Below, in pieces: positions 18,525 through 26,215 of a stretch of DNA of 64,000 bases. A model generated the notes under the pieces. That model was given only the letters and a program-made list of their open reading frames with translations. It was not told where the DNA came from and did no database searches. How positions within the stretch are numbered: the stretch's first letter is position 1; the number at the start of each line of letters is the position of its first letter. Both the position numbers and the translations under genes were made by a program. The DNA is taken from contig NZ_AP018664.1 of NCBI RefSeq assembly GCF_003967075.1, positions 2,232,001 to 2,296,000 of the forward strand, given 5' to 3'. The stretch is from Sphingobium amiense (GTDB lineage: Bacteria > Pseudomonadota > Alphaproteobacteria > Sphingomonadales > Sphingomonadaceae).

Positions 18525-19841
18525 TCATGAAAAGCTGGGCGCACCCATGTCCGGGACGGGCGCGCGTGCCTCCCCGGCCGGCGCGAAGGATCGTCGCGCG
18601 ACCAGCAGGCTGATCGCCGCAACCGGGCCGGCCACCGCCGCCAGCAAGGCGATGGCGTCGCTGATCTGGTTGCCCGGCACGTCGATATAGGCGCCGACGA
18701 ACTGCGGCCCGATCGTGTAGCCCATCAGGTTCATGACCAGGATATTGATCGCGATCAGCCGCGCCCGGATGGCCGCCGGCCCACATCCCTGGATCAGCAG
18801 CGAGGACAGGGCGGTGTTGATCGGAGGAAAGGTCGCCATCGCGAGCCCCAGGCCGACGAACAGCATGAGGCGCGACCCCACCGTCATGGCCAGGAACGAT
18901 CCCAGCGACCCGATCACCACGCATGTCAGGATCATGTGCAGCAACCCGTCGCCTCTCCCCTTGCGGTCGATCCGCGCCGCGATGGCAGGCCACAGGAACG
19001 TGCCGACCAGCCCGGTGCCGATCCCGATCAGCCCGAACATATAGCCCGCGTCGGCCGTGCCATAGCCATGTTCGCGCGCCAGCAGCGTCGCCGACCAGGA
19101 CAGGATGGCGAACAGCAGGGCGCTCATCGATCCCAGCGCCAGGTAGAAAGGCAGGTAGAAGCGCCAGTTCGCACGCAGATAGGCGATCAGGTCCGCGGTG
19201 CTGCCCCCCTGCGCCAGCGGCCCCGCATCGTGGTGGCGCGCCGGCTCCCGCACGGTGAGCAGGAAGATCAGCGCCATGACCAGGCCCGGCGCGCCGACGA
19301 TCAGCAGCGTGATCCGCCACGGCGCCATGCCGATCGACGGGCTCCACGACGTCGCGACCTGCAGCGCCGCCGCGCCCAGGATGAAGGAGCCCGTCACCAT
19401 GAAGCTGCTGACCGAACTATAGACGCTGATCGGCAGGCGCCGCCGATCCTGGTCGAACAGATCGGCGATCAGCGATATCGCCGCCGGTGTCAGCACCGCC
19501 TCGCCGATGGCGACGCCGCTGCGGCAGATGAGCAATTGCAGGAAATCCTGCGAAAAGGCCGACAGGATGGTGCACAGCGACCAGATCGCGACCCCCGCCG
19601 CCAGCACATATTTGCGCACGCTCCGGTCCAGCAGATGCGCGAGCGGCAGGCCGGTGACCGAATAGAGCAGCGCAAAGCCGACACCCAGCAGCAGGCCCAT
19701 CTGCGACGCCGACAGTGCAAAGGCGTCGATGATGGGTTCGGCCAGCAACGCCAGCGCGAACCGGTCGACGATCGAAAGGCCGTAGAGCAGGCTCAACAGC
19801 CCGACGACATACCAGCCTGACCCGTTCCGTGCCCGTTCCAT
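18525..19841 (-). CDS. MFS transporter
   Basis: A 438-residue polytopic protein with about 12 hydrophobic segments. The MFS loop 2-3 signature reads GLPLAHLLDRSVRKYVL, and the segment VLTPAAISLIADLF is typical of the Spinster/hexuronate-like branch. ATG 19841 follows GGGAGAGG; an open extension to 20003 has no membrane or family sequence. Inferred: inner-membrane uptake or export of the pathway compound. It lies between the NTF2-like gene (61 bases upstream) and the LysR gene. Confidence 0.88.
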   Translation of the reverse strand: MERARNGSGWYVVGLLSLLYGLSIVDRFALALLAEPIIDAFALSASQMGLLLGVGFALLYSVTGLPLAHLLDRSVRKYVLAAGVAIWSLCTILSAFSQDFLQLLICRSGVAIGEAVLTPAAISLIADLFDQDRRRLPISVYSSVSSFMVTGSFILGAAALQVATSWSPSIGMAPWRITLLIVGAPGLVMALIFLLTVREPARHHDAGPLAQGGSTADLIAYLRANWRFYLPFYLALGSMSALLFAILSWSATLLAREHGYGTADAGYMFGLIGIGTGLVGTFLWPAIAARIDRKGRGDGLLHMILTCVVIGSLGSFLAMTVGSRLMLFVGLGLAMATFPPINTALSSLLIQGCGPAAIRARLIAINILVMNLMGYTIGPQFVGAYIDVPGNQISDAIALLAAVAGPVAAISLLVARRSFAPAGEARAPVPDMGAPSFS

Positions 19842-19902
19842 GCGCCTCTCCCTTCTCCACCCCGCCGTTTTTTTTTCGCGGCGTTGCGCTACGATCCTTC
19901 GA

Positions 19903-20523
19903 TCAGCCCGCTGATGCGGCTCCCGCGTCGCCATAGGACAGGTCCTCCCGCCCGCGCCGACCGACCGGCGTATCGGGCGTGAAGGAACCGAAATGGCGGA
20001 CATTGCTCGGCTGGACCTGTGACCAGTCGAAGATCAGCGTCCGCAGCGCGATCCGCCATTCGCCTCCGCGCCTTTCCAACCGGTCGATGTAGCGAACGCC
20101 GATGACCAGATCATGGGCCGCTTCGACGTCGATATGGTCGATCCACGCCGCGCCCAGCACCGCCGCATTGCCGGCGGCGGTGGGGACGCTGCGATGGTGC
20201 ACGATGGCATAGGTTTCGCCCGACGCGCGGTCGCCGCGAAGATCGACCTGCATCGTCGTTATGGCATGGTGGGTCGCCGCATATTTGGCGGTCATCGCGG
20301 CCATCAGCGGCTCGGCGAAATCCCGTGCGACGGCGGTCGGCCTGCCCGGCCCGAAACCGCCATCCTCCCAGAAGTTCGACCGGAAAAGGGCAATATCGGC
20401 ACGGTCCAAGGCGCGGCAATAGCGGTGGACGACATCCTCGATCGCGCGCCTGTCCTCAAGCCGCGACAGGCGTTCGATCAAGGCCTGCTCCGTCGCCGGA
20501 CCGGCCTGATCCCGATCGCGCAT
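19903..20523 (-). CDS. NTF2/SnoaL-like family protein
   Basis: A 206-residue protein with the SnoaL_4-type start IERLSRLEDRRAIEDVVHRYCRALDRAD, then VDLRGDRASGETYAIVHH and YIDRLERRGGEWRIALRTLIFDW. This is the cone-shaped alpha+beta fold found in ring-hydroxylase beta subunits, dehydratases and isomerases. No catalytic assignment is possible. Such proteins are common in sphingomonad degradation clusters. It lies 90 bases after the SDR and before the MFS gene on the same strand. Confidence 0.78.
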   Translation of the reverse strand: MRDRDQAGPATEQALIERLSRLEDRRAIEDVVHRYCRALDRADIALFRSNFWEDGGFGPGRPTAVARDFAEPLMAAMTAKYAATHHAITTMQVDLRGDRASGETYAIVHHRSVPTAAGNAAVLGAAWIDHIDVEAAHDLVIGVRYIDRLERRGGEWRIALRTLIFDWSQVQPSNVRHFGSFTPDTPVGRRGREDLSYGDAGAASAG

Positions 20524-20613
20524 ATCCTGTCCTCTCCCGCCGATTGGCTTTGCGCCACTCGACGGGACGAAGCGTTTCTAGGCAATGGCTGTTTGCGCAA
20601 GCCTGCCTATCGG

Positions 20614-21486
20614 TCAGGGCATCTCGCCTGCGTTCAGCTTCTCGATCACCTCCGGCGTGAAGCCGATATGATCGACCGGCGCGGGCGCGGCCGGATCCCA
20701 GCTATGCCGGTCCCCGACCGTCAGCCCGCCATCCACCACCAGATGCGTGCCGGTCATGAACCGGGACTCCGCGCTGCTCAGGAACAGGCAGGCGCGCGCG
20801 ATATCCTCCGGCAGGCCGGCCTGCCGCAGCGGCTGTATCTTGGCCGCGTTGCGGATCACCAGCTGCCGCGCATTTTCCGCCGCCTGGCCGGTCAGGCCCA
20901 GGTAGCGGGCGAAGATCGGCGTCGCGATCACGCCGGGGCAGATGGCATTGACGCGTATGCCATGTTCCGCCAGCTCGGCGGCCGCGCAGCGCGTAAGCTG
21001 CAGCACCGCCGCCTTCGCCGTGGAATAAGCGATCGGTCCCCAGCCATATTCCAGCGCCGCGACCGACGCTGTGTTGACGATCGCGCCGCCGCCCGCCTTC
21101 TTCATCGCCGCCGCGGCATGTTTGATGCCCAGCATCGGCCCGCGCAGCACCAGGTTCATGATCCGGTCCCACAGCTCCGTCGTCATGTCCAGGATACCGG
21201 TGGGCGGTCCGGGAAAGGCGGCATTGTTGAACATGATGTCGATCGTGCCGAAGGCGGACCGCGCCTTGTCCACCGCCGCTGCGACATCCGCCTCGACCGT
21301 CACGTCGCAGCGCGCGAACACCAGCCTGTCCCCATGCGCCGCAGCCAGCGCGCCGCCACCTTCCTCGTCCACGTCGGCGACCACCACCTTCGCGCCCTCG
21401 GCCAGGAAGAGTTCGACCGTCGCCAGCCCCATGCCCGAAGCGCCGCCGGTGATCAGGGCGACCTTCCCTTCGATGCGACCGGTCAT
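20614..21486 (-). CDS. Short-chain dehydrogenase/reductase (SDR)
   Basis: A 290-residue classical SDR. It has ITGGASGMGLATVELFL, VADVDEEGG (NAD-type acidic residue), NNAAF, NTASVAALEYGWGPIAYSTAKAA and NAICPGVIATPI. The C-terminus extends about 25 residues beyond the usual GGLTVG end. Its ATG overlaps the stop of the LLM gene (ATGA at 21483-21486), so the monooxygenase and this dehydrogenase are coupled and may act in sequence, hydroxylation followed by alcohol oxidation. Confidence 0.9.
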   Translation of the reverse strand: MTGRIEGKVALITGGASGMGLATVELFLAEGAKVVVADVDEEGGGALAAAHGDRLVFARCDVTVEADVAAAVDKARSAFGTIDIMFNNAAFPGPPTGILDMTTELWDRIMNLVLRGPMLGIKHAAAAMKKAGGGAIVNTASVAALEYGWGPIAYSTAKAAVLQLTRCAAAELAEHGIRVNAICPGVIATPIFARYLGLTGQAAENARQLVIRNAAKIQPLRQAGLPEDIARACLFLSSAESRFMTGTHLVVDGGLTVGDRHSWDPAAPAPVDHIGFTPEVIEKLNAGEMP

Positions 21487-22685
21487 TGCGCCTTCTCCTT
21501 CAGCATGGCGAGTATGTCGGGGTTCAAATTCGCCTCCCCCTTCTGCGCCGCATGCTGCGCGACGCGCGCATTCTGGGCGGACTGCAATTCGCCCCGGAAC
21601 AGCGCATTATTGTTGCGCAGACAATGTTCGGACGCATGGCGGTTGACGTTCAGCCCATTGACCTTGGGCATGACGTGGCGGGCGATCAGTTCGTAGGATC
21701 GCTTCGTTTCCGCCCAATCGGCCCAGGGGACATGGATCTGGAGGAAACAGCCAAAGCCCCCCGACTGTTCCTGCAACCGGGCGATCTGCGCGATGCAGTC
21801 GTCCGGCGTGCCGATCACCGCAAACCCCGTGTCGATCATCGCGTCCACGGGGTCCAGCCCCGGCGCGGGACTGAACGGCAGCGCCGCGACCGACGCGAAA
21901 TAATCGACCCATTTGGCAAGGCCGTATCGCATATTCTCCCGCGCCTTTTCCCGCGTTTCCGCGACATGGACAGGGCCTGCCAGCCGCCAGCGGCTGCGGT
22001 CGACGCGCTGCCCATGGTCCTGCGCCATCTGCTCGGCGATCGCCCAGTTGGACCCCAGCCCGTTGAATGCCCCGGCGGATGTCGCCCCGATCGACAACAT
22101 GCTGAGGCCCCACTGCCCCGCCGCCCGCGCGCCGGTCGGCGACACCATGCTGGCGACGGCGATCTCCATGCCCTGTTCATCATAGGGTAGCAGTTGAAGC
22201 CGGGCCTCCTGCAGCGTGAACCACTCGTTCCGCGTCGTCACCGTCTCGCCGCGCAGCAACCGCACCAGCGGCTCGATCGATGCGTCCAGCCTGTCGCGGA
22301 CGCTGGACGTGGGGATGCCCTGCATATGGGCGTCGGACGGCAGCGATCCCGGCCCGATCCCGAACATGGTGCGCCCGCGCGTCAGATAGTCGAGCTGCCG
22401 CATCCGGTCCGCCAGCATCAGCGGGTGGTGATAGGGGACAGACGATACGCCGGTGCCGAACTTGATCGTCCGGGTGCGCTGCGACGCCGCGGCGATGAAC
22501 ACTTCCGGGCTGGCGTTGATCTCGTAGCCACCCGAATGATGCTCGCCCATCCAGAACTCGTCATAGCCGAGGCGATCCAGCCACTCGGCGAGTTCCAAAT
22601 CGCGTTCGATCCACAGCATCGGATTCTCGTCGACCGGGTGGAAGGGGGCGACGAAGGCGCCGAAGCGAAGGCGGGAAGATGGCAT
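21483..22685 (-). CDS. LLM-class flavin-dependent monooxygenase, limonene monooxygenase-like
   Basis: A 400-residue luciferase-like protein. The N-terminus LRFGAFVAPFHPVDENPML and the segment LDRLGYDEFWMGEHHSGGYE match the limonene 1,2-monooxygenase-like branch. FGTGVSSVPYHHPLMLADRMRQLD and FGIGPGSLPSDA follow. Known: reduced flavin and oxygen are used to epoxidise or hydroxylate hydrocarbons. The substrate is not established, and annotation as limonene monooxygenase would be by similarity only. It lies 27 bases after the PQQ dehydrogenase and overlaps the SDR by four bases. Confidence 0.88.
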   Translation of the reverse strand: MPSSRLRFGAFVAPFHPVDENPMLWIERDLELAEWLDRLGYDEFWMGEHHSGGYEINASPEVFIAAASQRTRTIKFGTGVSSVPYHHPLMLADRMRQLDYLTRGRTMFGIGPGSLPSDAHMQGIPTSSVRDRLDASIEPLVRLLRGETVTTRNEWFTLQEARLQLLPYDEQGMEIAVASMVSPTGARAAGQWGLSMLSIGATSAGAFNGLGSNWAIAEQMAQDHGQRVDRSRWRLAGPVHVAETREKARENMRYGLAKWVDYFASVAALPFSPAPGLDPVDAMIDTGFAVIGTPDDCIAQIARLQEQSGGFGCFLQIHVPWADWAETKRSYELIARHVMPKVNGLNVNRHASEHCLRNNNALFRGELQSAQNARVAQHAAQKGEANLNPDILAMLKEKAQ

Positions 22686-22712
22686 GGGTCGCTCTCCTGG
22701 GACGCGATAGTT

Positions 22713-24788
22713 CTAGAATTTGCCCGAAGGCGCGGGCGGCGCGACCGGCTTGCCCGTCGCCGTCTCGCGCGCGATGCGCCGCACATACATGTGCAGGTCC
22801 CCGATCTCGGCCGTGGTCAGTTCCTCGAACCTGGGCATGCCGTTTTCGGCGAGCGCCCCGCCGTGCAGCAATTCGGCGAGCGCCGCCGGATCGGCCGCGA
22901 TGCCCGATTCCTGGAGGTCGGGCGCAGGCGCGCCGGACGATCGACCGTTGAAGCCGTGACACACGACGCAGCCCTTGTTGTTGTAAAGCCGCGCGCCACG
23001 GTCCGCCGCCGCTTGGTCGATCGCCAGCGCCGGGTCGTCGATCGGGGTGACGGTGAAGTCGCGCGGCGCCGTCCAGGGCAGCTTCGCCCTGCCATCGAGC
23101 GCGAAGGTCAGCAACCGGCGCGGCTGCGCGCCATATTTCCACCCGGCCCTGGTGAACAGGGCCAGCGACTGAGTCGATCCGCCATAGCCGACCAGCACCG
23201 ACACATAGTGCCGTCCCCCTATGCTGTAGCTGGTCGGCGCGGCGATGATGCCCAGCTTGGCGTCGAACCGCCACAGCCGCCTGCCGGACCGCCCGTCGAA
23301 GGCATTGAAATAGCCGTCGAAATCGCCCTGGAACACCAGGTCGCCGCCCGTCGCCAGAACGCCGCCGTTCCACAGATCGCCTTGCCTGACGGACCAGCGC
23401 GGCTTTTGCGCGACCGGGTCCCAGGCGATCAGCGCGCCGGTCGCATCGTCGGCATCGACCTTCAGAAGCGTGAACTCGGTTCCCCCCCCTTCGAACAGCG
23501 CATTTGGCGACCGGGCATAGCGGGCCGCCAGCTTGATCGTCGGAATATAGACCAGCCCGGTGCGCGGGCTGAACGCCATGGGCTGCCAATTATGCGTGCC
23601 GAAGGGGCTGGGCCAGAAAGTCACCGGTCCATCGGCATATCGGATATTGGGCGCCTCCACCGGGCGGCCGGTGGCGATGTCGATCCGCTCGGCCCAGGTG
23701 ACCTTGCCGGTTTTCTCTGCCGACAGCAGCTTCCCCGTGTCCCGGTCGATCACGTAGAAGAAACCGTTGGTCGGGCTCTGCATCAGCACCCGGCGTTCCC
23801 GCCCGCCGATCGTCAGCCGGGCAAGGATGATGTTCATCGTCGCCTTGAAATCCCAGGCTTCGCGCGGATTGACCTGATAATGCCAGATATAGCGTCCGGT
23901 ATCGGCATCGACCGCGACGATCGAGGACAGGAACAGATTGTCGCCGCCGCCGGGGCTGCGTGCTTCGGGATCATAGGGGCCGCTATTGCCGGTGCCGATA
24001 TAGACGCGGTCGAGTTCGGGATCGTAGGTGAAGCCGTTCCACGGCCCGCCGCCCGTCCCGCGCTTCCAATATTCGCCGCTCCATGTCTTGGCCGCCATCG
24101 CCATGGCGTCGCTCTCATGGCCCTTGGCCGGATCGCCGGGGGCGACGTGGAAGCGCCAGGTCTGCCGGCCGGTCTTAGCGTCATAAGCTGTCAGATAGCC
24201 GCGCTCGCCATAATCGCCGCCGCCGTTGCCGATGACGACCTTGTCCTTGTAGGCGAGCGGCGCGCCGCTGATATACATGCGCGACGCTTCGTCCACGGTC
24301 TGGCGGCTCCACAGCATCTTGCCGCTGCGGGCATCGATCGCAATCAGCCGGCCGTCGCGCGTGCCGACGAACAGCCTGCCATTCGAATAGCCGACGCCGC
24401 GATTGACCGGAAAATGCGACCGCTGGTTGGCGACCCGATATTTGTAGCTTTCCGGGTCATAGGTCCAAAGCAGCCGGCCGCTCGCGCCGTCCACGGCGTA
24501 GACCTTCGACATCTGCCCCGTAAAATACAGGATGCCGCCCACCACCAGGGGCGCGGACTCCAGCGTCTGTTCGCCGGGCAGGTCGATCGACCAGGCAAGG
24601 CCCAGCCTGCCCACGTTGCGCGTGTCGATCTGCGCCAGCGGGCTATAATATTGCGCGTCGAACGCGCCGCCGGTGGTCGGCCAGTCCTGTGCCGGCCACG
24701 CCCTGATCTGTCCACCGCCGCCCCGCGCGACCGCGACGCCGGCCAGGCACAGGCCGGCAAGCGCCGCCGCCAGGCCCCGTCTCCCCAC
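22713..24788 (-). CDS. PQQ-dependent quinohaemoprotein alcohol dehydrogenase (methanol/ethanol family) with C-terminal cytochrome c
   Basis: About 691 residues: an export signal (GLAAALAGLCLAGVAVA), an eight-bladed PQQ propeller with W-motif repeats, and a C-terminal cytochrome c domain with CVVCH near residue 607. The catalytic aspartate region NPREAWDFKATMNIIL is kept and is of the calcium type, lacking the extra Asp of XoxF. Two usual features are missing: the adjacent cysteine pair before VNRG is replaced by Ser-His (RSHFPVNRG), and the metal-ligand motif usually AEYG reads GDYG. GTG 24788 is chosen because it lies four bases after the P450 stop and follows AGGGGG; the open extension to 24872 lies inside the P450 gene. 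Inferred: periplasmic oxidation of an alcohol made by the P450 or LLM enzyme. Confidence 0.83.
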   Translation of the reverse strand: MGRRGLAAALAGLCLAGVAVARGGGGQIRAWPAQDWPTTGGAFDAQYYSPLAQIDTRNVGRLGLAWSIDLPGEQTLESAPLVVGGILYFTGQMSKVYAVDGASGRLLWTYDPESYKYRVANQRSHFPVNRGVGYSNGRLFVGTRDGRLIAIDARSGKMLWSRQTVDEASRMYISGAPLAYKDKVVIGNGGGDYGERGYLTAYDAKTGRQTWRFHVAPGDPAKGHESDAMAMAAKTWSGEYWKRGTGGGPWNGFTYDPELDRVYIGTGNSGPYDPEARSPGGGDNLFLSSIVAVDADTGRYIWHYQVNPREAWDFKATMNIILARLTIGGRERRVLMQSPTNGFFYVIDRDTGKLLSAEKTGKVTWAERIDIATGRPVEAPNIRYADGPVTFWPSPFGTHNWQPMAFSPRTGLVYIPTIKLAARYARSPNALFEGGGTEFTLLKVDADDATGALIAWDPVAQKPRWSVRQGDLWNGGVLATGGDLVFQGDFDGYFNAFDGRSGRRLWRFDAKLGIIAAPTSYSIGGRHYVSVLVGYGGSTQSLALFTRAGWKYGAQPRRLLTFALDGRAKLPWTAPRDFTVTPIDDPALAIDQAAADRGARLYNNKGCVVCHGFNGRSSGAPAPDLQESGIAADPAALAELLHGGALAENGMPRFEELTTAEIGDLHMYVRRIARETATGKPVAPPAPSGKF

Positions 24789-24792
24789 CCCC

Positions 24793-26070
24793 CTATCGCG
24801 CCTGGAAACGGATCGGCATGCGCTTGATGCCCATGCCGAAGCAGGACGCGACCCGGTCGATCTCGCCGGCAACCTCCATATTCTTCAGCCGCTGGAGCGC
24901 GGTCATGATGATGCGGCGGATTTCGAGCAGCGCGATATAGCGGCCGATGCAATTATGCGTGCCATAGCCGAAGGACAAATGCGGATTGGGCTTGCGCTCC
25001 AGGTCGAGCATATAGGGATTTTCGAACACCGTCTCGTCGCGGTTGGCCGATGCCAGCCAGGCGATCAGCCAGTCGCCCTTCTTGATCGGCTGGCCCGCGA
25101 TCACCGTGTCGGCGGTCGCTACCCGCAGCATCTGGGGCGACGGCGTGGTCCAGCGCACCATTTCTTCCGCCGCTTCGCGCTCGCCCTCCGGCGCCAGGCG
25201 CAGCCGCTCGGCCTGGGCGGGATGGTTGATCAGCGCCAGCAGTCCTTCCGAAATCACGTTGCGCGACGTCTCGAACCCGCCCAGCAGGAAGGACCAGCAC
25301 CACCACAGGATATTCTCTTCCGGCACCAGATCGTCGCCGATCTTGGCCAGTGCAGAGCGGGCGATCAGGTCGTCCGTGGGCGATGCCCGCCGCGCCCGGA
25401 TCGCGTCGCGCAGATAGTCGATCTGGAATTTCTGGGCGATGCGGAAGGTTTCGAGCGGCGTATCGCCAAGCTGGACGTCGGGGTCTTCGTTGTTGATCGC
25501 GCTGTTCACCGAACTGTGCAGCATGTCCCAGTCGGCGCGCGGCAGGCCCAGCATCATGCAGATGATGTACATCGGCACGCGCGCCGCGACGTCGCCGACG
25601 AACTCGCATTCGCCCCGGTCGATGACGCCGTCGATCAGCTCGTCGCAGACCTGCTGGCAAAGCTCCGTCAGCTTGGCGACCTGGGCCGGCCCGAACGGCT
25701 TGTAGACCGCCTTGCGGATGTCGTCGTGGATCTGGCCGTCGGTGAAGGTGGGGATCAGCCCCACGCCGCCTGCCTGGCGCGCCTCGGCCGTGTCGTACAT
25801 ATGCGGATCGGTCGGCATCTGGCTGCCATATTCCTGCGAGGAGAATAGCTGAGGCTGGTTCAGCACCTCGCGAATGTCGTGATAGCGCGTCACCGACCAG
25901 AAGCCGCGATCTTCCCAGGCCTGGGTCCAGGCGACCGGCGCGCTGCGGCGCAGTTCGCGCAGCAGCGGATGGAATTGCGGCGCCAGGAAGAAGGCGGGAT
26001 CGCCCAGCCGATGAACCAGCGACAACATGTCGCCGTCCGCCGCTGCCGTCGGTAGAATGGATGTCCTCAT
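24793..26070 (-). CDS. Cytochrome P450 (bacterial soluble CYP)
   Basis: A 425-residue P450. The haem-cysteine loop is FGYGTHNCIG with Cys near residue 374, the K-helix ExxR is EEMVRW, and the I-helix reads FLLGGFETSRN. The oxygen-activating Thr is present, with Glu in place of the usual Asp before it. No membrane anchor is present, so it needs a ferredoxin and reductase encoded elsewhere. ATG 26070 gives the family-like start; an open upstream extension overlaps the receptor gene and is rejected. Inferred: hydroxylation of the imported substrate, followed by the PQQ dehydrogenase whose start is four bases after this stop. Confidence 0.9.
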   Translation of the reverse strand: MRTSILPTAAADGDMLSLVHRLGDPAFFLAPQFHPLLRELRRSAPVAWTQAWEDRGFWSVTRYHDIREVLNQPQLFSSQEYGSQMPTDPHMYDTAEARQAGGVGLIPTFTDGQIHDDIRKAVYKPFGPAQVAKLTELCQQVCDELIDGVIDRGECEFVGDVAARVPMYIICMMLGLPRADWDMLHSSVNSAINNEDPDVQLGDTPLETFRIAQKFQIDYLRDAIRARRASPTDDLIARSALAKIGDDLVPEENILWWCWSFLLGGFETSRNVISEGLLALINHPAQAERLRLAPEGEREAAEEMVRWTTPSPQMLRVATADTVIAGQPIKKGDWLIAWLASANRDETVFENPYMLDLERKPNPHLSFGYGTHNCIGRYIALLEIRRIIMTALQRLKNMEVAGEIDRVASCFGMGIKRMPIRFQAR

Positions 26071-26112
26071 CGCGTTGCTCCGCCTGCAGCGCCCGGGCGC
26101 CTCGCTTCGATC

Positions 26113-26138
26113 ATGCGGCGGGAATCGCCCCGCCGCAT
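26113..26138. repeat. Perfect 10-bp intercistronic hairpin
   Basis: ATGCGGCGGG and its complement CCCGCCGCAT are separated by six bases, in the 145-base gap between the TonB receptor stop and the P450 start. There is no T-run after it on either strand. It may be a transcript-stability or attenuating hairpin that sets receptor and P450 levels apart. Confidence 0.5.
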
Positions 26139-26215
26139 CGTGGATAATGACAGCGGACAGACCTGCCCGCTCGCGGACCGCCCCCGGACATCGCGGTCGG
26201 AAGGCGGTTCCTCGA

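Noticed and set aside
19865..19885. A run of T beside GCCG/CGGC as a terminator
   Set aside because: The T-run lies in the loop rather than after the stem, so it is not a rho-independent terminator.
22194..24827. An 877-codon plus-strand open frame
   Set aside because: Antisense to the LLM and PQQ dehydrogenase genes, with composition typical of shadow frames in high-GC DNA.
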